From Alphaproteobacteria bacterium (lineage in GTDB: Bacteria > Pseudomonadota > Alphaproteobacteria > Rhizobiales > BM303): DNA of 64,000 nucleotides. The notes under the pieces are model-generated. The model saw nothing but the letters and a program-made list of their open reading frames with translations, searched no databases and had not been told where the DNA came from. This document shows positions 46,336 through 54,971 of this stretch, piece after piece. Position numbers and translations under genes: made by a program. The first letter of the stretch is position 1. The number at the start of each line of letters is the position of its first letter. The stretch covers positions 1-64,000 of the forward strand of contig JAJRYE010000086.1 in the NCBI GenBank assembly GCA_024275895.1, in the 5' to 3' direction.

Positions 46336-47832
46336 GTGGCCAAGCCGACATTTGATACGCCTGAATATCGCGAATTTCCCTCCCCGCCCGCCATTGAGGA
46401 AGGGGCGATGGAGCATCTCGAGACCTATATCGCCAAACCCGAGCACCAGGAAGCGCTTGGCTGGGCCGGCGAGCTGGAAGAGGGCTGGGAGCAAAGGGCG
46501 GTTGACAAGCTTGGCGATCTGCTGGGCAAGAACAAGGCGCTGCGGGTTTATCTCGACAGCTGCGTCAAATGCGGCGCTTGCACCGATAAATGCCATTATT
46601 TCATCGGTACCCGCGATCCCAAGAACATGCCGGTGGCGCGCCAGGATCTGCTGCGCTCGGTTTACCGGCGTTACTTTACCCTTTCAGGCAAACTCTTCCC
46701 CGATCTTGTCGGCGCGAAGGACATGAACAAGGAGGTTCTCGACGACTGGTACAAATATTATCACCAGTGCTCCGAATGCCGCCGCTGTTCGGTTTTTTGC
46801 CCCTACGGCATTGACACTGCCGAGATCACCATGGCCGCGCGCGATATCATGAACCATATCGGCATGGGGCAGAAATACACCAATGAAATTCTCGGCAAGG
46901 TCCACAAGATCGGCAACAATCTCGGCCTCCCGGGACCTGCCCTGATGGACACGATGGAAGGTCTGGAAGAAGACGTTTTTGACGATGACGGCGTCGCCGT
47001 CAAATTTCCGGTTGATATGCACGGCGCCGATGTCCTGCTGGTCACCCCGTCGGCTGATTTTTTTGCCGAGCCCCATGTTGACGGCCTTATCGGTTATGGC
47101 AAGGTTTTTCATCAGGCCGGCATCAGCTGGACGGTCAGCTCCTATGCCTCCGAAGCGGCCAATTTCGCGCTTTTTGCCGGCTCCACCGAGCAAATGCACA
47201 AAGTGGCGCGGCGCATCCGCAAGGTGGCGCAGGAGTTCGGCGTCAAGCGGATTATTTTCGGCGAGTGCGGCCATGCCTGGCGCGTCGCCTATTCCTTCCT
47301 CAACACCCTAGCCGGGCCGTTTGATTTTCTCGACCCGAAATATCCGGTGCCGCAGCATATTCTTGAGTTCACCCATGATCTGATAAACCGCGGTGCGCTC
47401 GCCCTTGACCCTTCGGCCAATGACGACAAGGTTGTGACCTTCCATGATTCGTGCAATGTCGCCCGCGCCTCGCGCATGGGGACCAAACCGGGCGGCCAGT
47501 TTGATATCCCGCGCGCCGTGATCCGGGCGGTGGTCAATAATTATGTCGATATGGACCCCGAGACCACCCATGAAAAGACCTTCTGTTGCGGCGGCGGCGG
47601 CGGTTTGCTTACCGATGATCTGCTGGAGTTGCGGGTTAAAGGCGCTTTGCCGCGCATGGAAGCGCTGCATGAAGTCGTGCAGAGCCACGGCGTAACCCAT
47701 ATGGCCGCCATCTGCGCCATCTGTAAAACCCAGTTCGCAAAAGTCCTGCCCTATTACGGAATGCAAATGGACATGATCACCTCGGTTCATCATCTGGTAG
47801 GTGACGCTATCATTCTGGGCGGCAAGGAATAA
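46336..47832 (+). CDS. dsrK: DsrK, HdrD-like iron-sulfur subunit
   Basis: 498 aa. Two [4Fe-4S] motifs SCVKCGACTDKCHYF and CSECRRCSVFCPYG near residues 75-155, then cysteine-rich CCG-type domain features CCGGGGG near residue 415 and CAICKTQFAKVLPYYG. The catalytic subunit of DsrMKJOP, which acts on DsrC. GTG start at 46336 with GAAGGAAG upstream, 12 bp after dsrM. Confidence 0.97.
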   Translation: MAKPTFDTPEYREFPSPPAIEEGAMEHLETYIAKPEHQEALGWAGELEEGWEQRAVDKLGDLLGKNKALRVYLDSCVKCGACTDKCHYFIGTRDPKNMPVARQDLLRSVYRRYFTLSGKLFPDLVGAKDMNKEVLDDWYKYYHQCSECRRCSVFCPYGIDTAEITMAARDIMNHIGMGQKYTNEILGKVHKIGNNLGLPGPALMDTMEGLEEDVFDDDGVAVKFPVDMHGADVLLVTPSADFFAEPHVDGLIGYGKVFHQAGISWTVSSYASEAANFALFAGSTEQMHKVARRIRKVAQEFGVKRIIFGECGHAWRVAYSFLNTLAGPFDFLDPKYPVPQHILEFTHDLINRGALALDPSANDDKVVTFHDSCNVARASRMGTKPGGQFDIPRAVIRAVVNNYVDMDPETTHEKTFCCGGGGGLLTDDLLELRVKGALPRMEALHEVVQSHGVTHMAAICAICKTQFAKVLPYYGMQMDMITSVHHLVGDAIILGGKE

Positions 47833-47885
47833 ACCGGCCCCGGGGCCGGAGATGAATAGAGATACGCAAGGAAAGGATCGCAAGC

Positions 47886-49820
47886 ATGAGCATAACGGAA
47901 ACAGGTGGTCTGAATTACCATCGCTACGACAATAGCGATATCGCTTATGACGATTTTCAGGACAAGATATTTCAGGCCAGCTGGTCGCATAAATGCCCGA
48001 CCTATGTGCAAAAAACCCCGCCTTGTTCCGGAAGCTGCCCTTCGGGTCACGATATCCGGGGCTGGCTGGCGATTGCCCGCGGCATGGACAAGCCTCCGGT
48101 GGAAGGCATGGCCTGGCAGGAATACGCCTTTAACCGCATGGTTGAGGCCAATCCTTTTCCTGCGGCCATGGGCCGGGTATGCCCGGCGCCGTGCGAGACC
48201 GGCTGCAACCGCAATGATGTGGAGGATTTTGTCGGCATTAACTCGCTGGAGCATTATATCGGCGACTGGGCGATCCGGAACAATCTCAAGCTTCCCGAGG
48301 CCGGCGCGGCTACGGGCAAGAAAGTCGCGGTTATCGGCGGTGGCCCGGCCGGGCTTTCCGCCGCCTATTTCCTGCGTCTTGAAGGCCATGATGTGACGCT
48401 TTTTGAGGCCAATGAAAAGCTTGGCGGCATGATGCGCTACGGCATTCCCGAATACCGCGTACCGCGTGATATGCTGGACGCTGAAATCGGCCGGATCCTC
48501 GACATGGGCGTTGAAGTGCGCACCGGCGTCAAGGTTGGCAAGGATGTCCCGGTCGAGGCGCTTGACAAGGACTTTGATGCTGTTTTTTGGGGGCTTGGGG
48601 CGCAAAAGGGCCGCTCGCTTCCTGTCAAGGGCTGGGATGATACGCCCAACTGCGTCGATGCGGTCTCGTTCCTGAAGGCTTTCAATGAGGGCCGTCTGAA
48701 ACATGTAAAAGGCCCCGTCATCTGCATCGGCGGCGGCGATACCTCCATCGATGTGTGCTGCGTGGCGCGGCGGCTGGGCACGGCTGAAGGCGCAGTTCCC
48801 GTTGAGGCGGTGCTGGGCGGCGCGGCGGCGCAGCAGGATGTGGATTACGCCGATAAAACCAATGTTGATGTCACGCTCACCTCGCTGTTCCCGGTTGACA
48901 ACATGTTTGCCACCGACCGTGAGGTCCGTGATGCGCTGAATGAAGGCGTTGTTATTAATGGCGGCGTCATGCCGCTGGAGCTGATCCGGGATGCAAGCGG
49001 CCGCGCAACAGCCCTGAAAATGTGCGAATGCGATATGGACGGCATGACGCCGATTGCAAAGGAAGGCACCGAATTTATTCTTGAAGGTGAGCTTTTCGTC
49101 GTCGCCATCGGCCAGTTCGGCGATATGGACGGTCTTGGCGATCTGGGCAATGAACACGCTTTTATCGATGCCGACAAGGTTTATCAGATCAAGGGCCACC
49201 CGGGTCATTTTGCTGGCGGTGATGTGCTGCGCCCGCACCTGCTCACCACCGCAATCGGCCATGGCTGCATCGCCTCTGATTCCATCACCGACTATCTTAA
49301 CGGTGAAGAGCCGGACAAGCGCCCCAAGGTTGATGTTCATAATTTCGACCTTCTTGAAGAGCTCCAGCAGCGCCATCATTCACCGGCAGAATACAATCAC
49401 CAGCCAACACGCGGCACATTCACCGCCAATTTCGCCGTTCATAACTATGAGGACCGCAGCCAGAATGAAATCATCAAATCGAAAGATTTGTTCCTTGGTC
49501 ATTTCACGGCGGAGCCGCGCAATCTGCGCGAGGAAATTCATATTTCCGCCGACGAGGTCCTCGGCGATTTCAAACCCCGCCTTAAAGCCCTTTCCGAAGA
49601 ACAGGCGGTCAGGGAAGGCGGGCGCTGTATGAGCTGCGGCCTGTGCTTTGAATGCGACAACTGCGTTATCTACTGTCCGCAGGACGCTGTTCAACGCGTC
49701 AAAAAAGCCGACCGGACAGTGGGGCGCTATGTCTATACAGACTACACACGCTGCATTGGCTGCCATATCTGCGCCGATGTCTGCCCGACGGGCTATATCG
49801 AAATGGGTCTTGGCGAATAA
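47886..49820 (+). CDS. dsrL: DsrL, NAD(P)-linked flavin oxidoreductase
   Basis: 644 aa. N-terminal Cys clusters PPCSGSCPSGHD and CPAPCETGCNR, FAD fold VIGGGPAGLSAAY, NAD(P) fold CIGGGDTSIDV, and a C-terminal ferredoxin domain CMSCGLCFECDNC and CIGCHICADVCP. In sulfur oxidisers DsrL accepts electrons from DsrAB-driven oxidation and reduces NAD+. Its presence supports oxidative use of the locus. Long minus-strand frames over this gene are shadows. Confidence 0.97.
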   Translation: MSITETGGLNYHRYDNSDIAYDDFQDKIFQASWSHKCPTYVQKTPPCSGSCPSGHDIRGWLAIARGMDKPPVEGMAWQEYAFNRMVEANPFPAAMGRVCPAPCETGCNRNDVEDFVGINSLEHYIGDWAIRNNLKLPEAGAATGKKVAVIGGGPAGLSAAYFLRLEGHDVTLFEANEKLGGMMRYGIPEYRVPRDMLDAEIGRILDMGVEVRTGVKVGKDVPVEALDKDFDAVFWGLGAQKGRSLPVKGWDDTPNCVDAVSFLKAFNEGRLKHVKGPVICIGGGDTSIDVCCVARRLGTAEGAVPVEAVLGGAAAQQDVDYADKTNVDVTLTSLFPVDNMFATDREVRDALNEGVVINGGVMPLELIRDASGRATALKMCECDMDGMTPIAKEGTEFILEGELFVVAIGQFGDMDGLGDLGNEHAFIDADKVYQIKGHPGHFAGGDVLRPHLLTTAIGHGCIASDSITDYLNGEEPDKRPKVDVHNFDLLEELQQRHHSPAEYNHQPTRGTFTANFAVHNYEDRSQNEIIKSKDLFLGHFTAEPRNLREEIHISADEVLGDFKPRLKALSEEQAVREGGRCMSCGLCFECDNCVIYCPQDAVQRVKKADRTVGRYVYTDYTRCIGCHICADVCPTGYIEMGLGE

Positions 49821-49838
49821 CAGTGTAAGGATACTGTC

Positions 49839-50330
49839 ATGACGGATCTTCGTCAGACTAAAACATACGCGGTTCTGACCGCCGCCCTTTTCATGATGAG
49901 CCTGCTCTTTATGGCCGGTGCGGCAGGCGCGGGCGAGGAACGCGTTCCGTTGCCGCATCCTGCCATGTCGGAAAAAGCGCAAAAAGCTGAAAACTGTGTT
50001 GCCCCCGTGTCCGAAATGCGGCGCTATCACATGCAATATCTCAAGCACCAGCGTGTCGAGACCCTGCGCAAGGGGGTGCGCGGCAATCCCTACAGCCTGA
50101 AGAGCTGCGTCAATTGCCATGCGGTAAAAGACAAGGCGGCGGGCGGCGCGCGCACCGCGGATGCGTTTTGCAGCTCCTGCCACAAATACGCAGCCGTAAC
50201 CATTGACTGTTTCAGCTGTCATACCAACAAGGCAGCGGACAGGAAAAAGACCTCCGCCGTCCAATCTCCGGTTAGTCAGCTGGCCGCGCATCTGGAAAAA
50301 GCGGCGAAAGACAGGAGTCTTTTGAAATGA
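49839..50330 (+). CDS. dsrJ: DsrJ, periplasmic triheme cytochrome c
   Basis: 163 aa with an N-terminal helix (residues ~10-30) and three CxxCH motifs: CVNCH 90-94, CSSCH 111-115, CFSCH 124-128. Cys53 in ENCVAP is positioned as the unusual Cys heme ligand known in DsrJ. Periplasmic part of DsrMKJOP. Its stop overlaps the dsrO start (ATGA). Confidence 0.96.
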   Translation: MTDLRQTKTYAVLTAALFMMSLLFMAGAAGAGEERVPLPHPAMSEKAQKAENCVAPVSEMRRYHMQYLKHQRVETLRKGVRGNPYSLKSCVNCHAVKDKAAGGARTADAFCSSCHKYAAVTIDCFSCHTNKAADRKKTSAVQSPVSQLAAHLEKAAKDRSLLK

Positions 50331-51070
50331 GCACATCCAACAAGCAAACCGCCGATCTGGCCCGCCGCCGCTTCTTGTCCGGCGCGGTTGCTCTGGGCTC
50401 TGTTTCCATCGCTTCGGGTTTTACCCTCTACACCGCCAGCGCCCGCCCCAAGGGTGAGCCGGCCAGTTCCAAAATCCGCTGGGGATTACTGATCGATACC
50501 GGCAAATGCGAAGATTGCAATATCTGCGTCGAAGCCTGCAAAACTGAAAATGGCTGGGAGGGCCATCGCGGTAACCTGACCGATCCGCAATGGATCCGCA
50601 AAGTCGGGCTGACGGACAAGCGAACCGGCAAAAAGCAGTCCCTGCCGGTTATGTGTCTGCATTGCGAATACCCGCCTTGCGTGGATGTCTGCCCTGTCGG
50701 CGCCTCCATGAAACGCGCCGACGGCATTGTGCTGGTTGATCGTCATCTTTGCATCGGCTGCCGCTATTGCATGATGGCCTGCCCCTATGGCGCACGGTCA
50801 TTCGTGCATGAAAAAGTCACGAACCAGAAACCCTATATGCCGCGCGGCCAGGGAACAGTCGAATCCTGTACCCTTTGTGCCCACCGCATCGATGACGGCC
50901 GCATCCCCGCCTGTGTCGAGGCCTGCACAAAGTCAGGCCGTGAAGCGATGCTGTTTGGCGATCTTAACGATCCGCAAAGCGCAATCTCAAAGCGCATTGT
51001 CCAGGTTTCAACGACCAAGCTCCGGGCGGATCTTGGTTTGGAGCCGAATGTCCGTTACGTGAATTTTTAA
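50327..51070 (+). CDS. dsrO: DsrO, periplasmic ferredoxin-like subunit
   Basis: 247 aa. Tat signal with ARRRFLSGAVALGS, then four [4Fe-4S] motifs: CEDCNICVEAC, CLHCEYPPCVDVCP, CIGCRYCMMACPYG and CTLCAHRI...CVEAC. Electron-transfer subunit between DsrJ and membrane DsrP. Overlaps dsrJ by 4 bp. Confidence 0.97.
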   Translation: MSTSNKQTADLARRRFLSGAVALGSVSIASGFTLYTASARPKGEPASSKIRWGLLIDTGKCEDCNICVEACKTENGWEGHRGNLTDPQWIRKVGLTDKRTGKKQSLPVMCLHCEYPPCVDVCPVGASMKRADGIVLVDRHLCIGCRYCMMACPYGARSFVHEKVTNQKPYMPRGQGTVESCTLCAHRIDDGRIPACVEACTKSGREAMLFGDLNDPQSAISKRIVQVSTTKLRADLGLEPNVRYVNF

Positions 51071-51085
51071 AGAAGGATATCAATT

Positions 51086-52321
51086 ATGGGTCTCAGGGAT
51101 AATTACCACAGGCTGGTAGATCATGGTCCGTTCTTCTTTGCTCTCATGCTTGCCCATGCGCTGGTTATCCTTCTCGGGCTGACGGCGGCGTATTATATGG
51201 AACATAACGGTCATTACGTCACCGGCATGAACAATCAGGTGGTCTGGGGCATGCCGCATGTCTTTGCCGTTTTCCTCATTGTCGCCGCCTCGGGGGCGCT
51301 CAACGTGGCCTCGATATCTTCGGTTTTCAACCGTCTGGCCTATAAGCGCTTTGCGCGCCTCTCCGCCATTCTGGCCGTATCGCTTCTTGCCGGCGGCCTG
51401 TTTGTTCTGCTGCTTGACCTGGGGAGGGTTGATCGTCTGATCATCGCCATGACCTCGTACAACTTCAAGTCCATCTTCGCCTGGAACATCTATCTCTACA
51501 CCGGCTTCTTCGCCATCGTCGGGATTTATTTGTGGACGATGATGGAAAAGCGCATGAACCGCTACAGCAAATATGCCGGCTATGCCGCCTTTGTCTGGCG
51601 TTTGATCCTCACCACCGGCACGGGCTCGATCTTTGGTTTTCTCGCCGCCCGCGAGGCCTATGACACCGCTCTTCTTGCGCCTCTGTTTATTGCTTCCTCC
51701 TTCGTTTACGGCCTCGCTTTCACCGTGTTGGTCTTGCTGACCATGTGCTGGACTTTGGGAATCACCCTGATGGACAAGGAGTTCGTCCAGAAAGTCCGTG
51801 GCCTGCTGATCATTTTTACCGTCACAGTGCTCTATTTTACCACCGTGCAGCATCTCACCAATATCTATGCCACCCAGCATCACGGTGTGGAGAGCTATCT
51901 TCTGCTCACCGGCGGCGTTATCCCGGCTGTTTTCTGGGGCGTCCAGATCGTTATTGGATCGATTTTGCCGTTGCTGATTCTGGCCCATCCCACTCTTGGC
52001 CTGACACGCCATGGCCTCTCCCTGGCGTCTGTCCTGCTGCTGATCGGCGGTCTGGGCCAGATGTATGTGATCATTATCGGCGGCCAGTCCTATCCCCTCA
52101 ACATCTTCCCCGGCATGGAAGCTACAAGCTCATGGATTGACGGCCGCTTTGCCCATTATGTGCCAAGCCTGGCTGAAATCGTGCTGGGGGTGAGCGGAAT
52201 TTCCATTGCCATGCTGGCGACCGCCATGGCGCTCAAGGTCTTGCGTTTCCTGCCCAATCCGATAGAAGAAAACAATACATCAAAAAACAAGCCAGAGGCC
52301 AAGACTGCCGGGGCGGCTTGA
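51086..52321 (+). CDS. dsrP: DsrP, NrfD-like quinone-interacting membrane subunit
   Basis: 411 aa with about ten membrane helices, including FFALMLAHALVILLGLTAAYY, LLAGGLFVLLLDLGR and VILVLLTMCWTLG-type stretches, matching the NrfD/PsrC family. Completes DsrMKJOP. The short polar tail (PEAKTAGAA) is cytoplasmic. dsrN follows after 16 bp. Confidence 0.96.
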   Translation: MGLRDNYHRLVDHGPFFFALMLAHALVILLGLTAAYYMEHNGHYVTGMNNQVVWGMPHVFAVFLIVAASGALNVASISSVFNRLAYKRFARLSAILAVSLLAGGLFVLLLDLGRVDRLIIAMTSYNFKSIFAWNIYLYTGFFAIVGIYLWTMMEKRMNRYSKYAGYAAFVWRLILTTGTGSIFGFLAAREAYDTALLAPLFIASSFVYGLAFTVLVLLTMCWTLGITLMDKEFVQKVRGLLIIFTVTVLYFTTVQHLTNIYATQHHGVESYLLLTGGVIPAVFWGVQIVIGSILPLLILAHPTLGLTRHGLSLASVLLLIGGLGQMYVIIIGGQSYPLNIFPGMEATSSWIDGRFAHYVPSLAEIVLGVSGISIAMLATAMALKVLRFLPNPIEENNTSKNKPEAKTAGAA

Positions 52322-52337
52322 TTGATCGCGATATACA

Positions 52338-53726
52338 ATGGGACATCTGCTCGTTTCGGCAGCCCACAAATCATCAGGCAAGACAACCCTGACGACGGGG
52401 CTGTGCGCCGCGCTGAAGAATCGCGGTCTCGGCCTACAGCCGTTTAAAAAAGGCCCTGACTATATTGACCCGCTCTGGCTTGGCGCGGCGGCGGGCCGGG
52501 CCTGCCGCAACCTTGATTTTCACACCCAGGGCAAGCAAGAGATCAGCGCCTATTTTGCCCGCCATATGAAAAATGCCGATATTGGCGTGATTGAAGGCAA
52601 TAAGGGTCTTTTTGACGGCGTTGAGCTTGATGGCCGCAATTCCAATGCGGCGCTGGCCCGGCTTCTGGGCAGTCCGGTTGTCCTGGTCATCGATACCCAG
52701 GGCATGACCAGGGGCATCGCGCCGCTGCTCAAGGGCTATCTTGATTTTGAGCGCGGTCTTGATTTCGCCGGGGTGATTCTCAACAAGGTCGCCGGCGCGC
52801 GCCATGAGGGCAAATTGCGTGCCGTTATCGAATATTACACCGATCTGGAGGTGATTGGCGCTGTCGGCCGGCGTCCGGAAATGGAGATCGCCGAACGCCA
52901 TCTGGGTCTGGTGCCCTCCAATGAGCAAAGTGGCGCTCAGGAGCGCATCCGGGCCATGGCGAAAATCACGGCTGAGTATGTTGATCTCGGCAGGATCATT
53001 CTTGCCGCAAATCAGGCGGCGTTGCCAAAAAGCGTGCCGGAGGAAACGCAAGGTATTTGCGCACCCGATATCACGATCGGCTATACCCGCGATGCGGCTT
53101 TTAATTTTTACTATCAGGACGATCTCGATGCCTTGCGTCGCGCCGGTGCGAAACTGGTAAAAATTGACACCTTGCAGGATGCGCATTTGCCCGTCCTCGA
53201 CGGGCTGTTTCTGGGCGGCGGATTTCCCGAGACCAATATGAAAGCGCTGGAAGCCAATATATCCCTGCGCCAGGAAATCAGAGGCGCCATTGAAGCGGGT
53301 TTACCCTGTTACGCCTAATGCGGCGGTTTGATGTATCTGGCGCGCCGCATCATATGGAAAGGCGAAAGCGCCGAGATGGCCGCTGTCCTGCCCGCCGATG
53401 CGGTGATGTATGATAAACCGCGCGGGCGCGGATATGTTATCCTGGAAGAAACCGCGGATCATCCCTGGCCGCTCGCGGCAGAGGCGGGCGGGGCGGTGAG
53501 CCATGCCGTGCACGAGTTTCATTATTCCCGTCTGGAAAATATTTCAGGAGAGTTGAAATTTGCCTATATAGTCCGGCGCGGCGCCGGTCTTGACGGGGAA
53601 AATGACGGCATTGTCTATAAAAACCTGCTGGCGGGTTATGCCCATATGCGCCATGTTGACAAAAACCCGTGGGCCGCGAGATTTGCCGCCTTTGTAAGAA
53701 AGACCAAAGCATGCCGAAACCCGTAA
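52338..53726 (+). pseudogene. dsrN: DsrN (CbiA-like siroheme amidase), interrupted by an in-frame TAA
   Basis: 462 codons in one frame, the normal CbiA/DsrN length. The N-terminal synthase domain has P-loop SAAHKSSGKTTLTTGL and EGNKGLFDG; the C-terminal glutaminase domain starts with GLFLGGGFPET. At 53316-53318 codon 327 is TAA in the segment PCYA-stop-CGGLMYL where the family has Glu before the catalytic Cys, so the stop falls one residue before the nucleophile. No other damage is visible. DsrN of Allochromatium amidates siroheme for DsrAB. The truncated product would lack glutaminase. Confidence 0.9.
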
Positions 53727-54478
53727 ATCCTGTGTATCTGGTCGGCGCCGGCCCCGGTGATCCCGAACTGATCACGGTCAAGGCCAAACGCCTGATCGAG
53801 AGCGCCGATGTGCTGGTTTATGATCTGCTTGTTTCCGAGGAGATTTTAAAACTGGCCGGCCCGGACGCCATGCGTATTTTCGCCGGCAAGGCGGCGCGCA
53901 ACCACCATATGCCGCAACAAGAGATCAATCATCTTCTCGTCTGTCTTGCCGGGCAGCATGAGGTTGTGGTGCGTCTGAAGGGCGGCGATCCGTTCGTTTT
54001 TGGCCGCGGCTCCGAAGAGGCCCTTTATCTGGCGGCACATGACATCCCGTTTGAGATTGTCCCCGGCGTGACCGCCGCCAGCGGTTGCGCCGCCTATGCC
54101 GGCATCCCGCTGACCCATCGCGGCCTGTCGCGCTCGGTGCAGTTGATGACCGGGCATTCCATGCTCGGCCGTTCGGTGGATGAGGACATCAACTGGGAAA
54201 GCCTCTCGGATCCCGAAACCACCCTTGTCATCTATATGGGGCTGACCAATTCGCCCCTGATCGCGCGGCGCTTGATAGAAGGTGGCCGCCCCGGTAACAC
54301 GCCTGTCGCCGTTATTCAGGACGGGACCACAAACAAGCAGCGTCTGGTTCTGACAACTTTGGCGCAATTGCCTGAAGATGTGAGTAAAGCTAAAATCCGC
54401 TCGCCGGCTTTGTTTATCATCGGTGAAGTTGCAGCCCTGTCACAAAAACTTGCCTGGTTTAAGGCCGGGAAATCATAA
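53711..54478 (+). CDS. cobA: Uroporphyrinogen-III C-methyltransferase
   Basis: 255 aa SUMT. VYLVGAGPGDPELITVKA SAM loop, YDLLVS, RLKGGDPFVFGRGSEE and GVTAASGCAAYAGIPLTHR are intact. It methylates uroporphyrinogen III twice to precorrin-2, drawing hemE substrate into siroheme. ATG 53711 overlaps the dsrN 3' end by 16 bp, tying cofactor supply to dsr expression. Confidence 0.96.
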   Translation: MPKPVNPVYLVGAGPGDPELITVKAKRLIESADVLVYDLLVSEEILKLAGPDAMRIFAGKAARNHHMPQQEINHLLVCLAGQHEVVVRLKGGDPFVFGRGSEEALYLAAHDIPFEIVPGVTAASGCAAYAGIPLTHRGLSRSVQLMTGHSMLGRSVDEDINWESLSDPETTLVIYMGLTNSPLIARRLIEGGRPGNTPVAVIQDGTTNKQRLVLTTLAQLPEDVSKAKIRSPALFIIGEVAALSQKLAWFKAGKS

Positions 54479-54674
54479 GTAATGGCCTTATCCTGAATTT
54501 TTTTGTAGCCGGATATGATCATATTCTGATAAATGAATACACCGCGTCTATTCGGGATAGACAAAGCGCTGTTTTGAATGGAGGCTTGAAGATATTGCCC
54601 CCGCCACCCTTTATTACGATGGTGGTTTGCGCATATCCCGCAGGACAACGGATTAACATAAGGGACAAGACAAC
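54479..54674. other. Spacer between cobA and tusA
   Basis: 196 bp with a small hairpin GTCTAT-TCGGG-ATAGAC (54546-54562) and AT-rich stretches that could carry a separate tusA promoter. No gene and no clear terminator; the dsr transcript could end here or run on. Confidence 0.35.
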
Positions 54675-54899
54675 ATGGCTACTCAGACATTGGACGCCAA
54701 GGGGCTCAACTGCCCGTTGCCGGTTTTAAAAACCAAGAAAGCGCTTAAAGGCCTGAATTCCGGCGATACGCTTGAAATGCTTTCAACCGATGCCGGTTCC
54801 ATCAAGGATATCGAAGCGCTTTGCCGTTCCAGCGGTGACAAAATCCTCGAAAGCGGCGAGAGTGGCGGCACCTACCGTTTTGTGATTGAAAAATCCTGA
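54675..54899 (+). CDS. tusA: TusA sulfur carrier
   Basis: 74 aa. The CPLP signature at residues 13-16 carries the persulfide Cys13, followed by VLKTKKALKGLNSGD. In sulfur oxidisers TusA hands sulfane sulfur to DsrEFH; in general it serves tRNA thiolation. Its position beside the dsr locus supports the first role. Ended by a strong terminator. Confidence 0.95.
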   Translation: MATQTLDAKGLNCPLPVLKTKKALKGLNSGDTLEMLSTDAGSIKDIEALCRSSGDKILESGESGGTYRFVIEKS

Positions 54900-54919
54900 G
54901 TGGTAATTTTGATGTGATA

Positions 54920-54960
54920 AAAAGCCGGTTATTCATTTTACGAATAACCGGCTTTTCTAT
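54920..54960 (+). terminator. Intrinsic terminator after tusA
   Basis: A perfect 15-base stem AAAAGCCGGTTATTC (54920-54934) with GAATAACCGGCTTTT (54942-54956), 7-nt loop, followed by CTAT. The T-run is part of the stem, and the symmetric A-tract means it could also work on the other strand. It closes the dsr-cobA-tusA transcript ahead of the CysG-like gene. Confidence 0.85.
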
Positions 54961-54971
54961 CTGGATCCGCC

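Noticed and set aside
47790-49379. 529-codon minus-strand open frame
   Set aside because: It lies entirely across dsrL, whose FAD, NAD(P) and ferredoxin motifs are unmistakable. The antisense translation has no recognisable domain; long antisense frames are expected in codon-biased DNA.
28907-53726. TAA reassigned to Glu as an alternative genetic code
   Set aside because: TAA ends many intact genes here at the expected position (for example dsrA, dsrH and dsrL), so a general reassignment would cause wide read-through.
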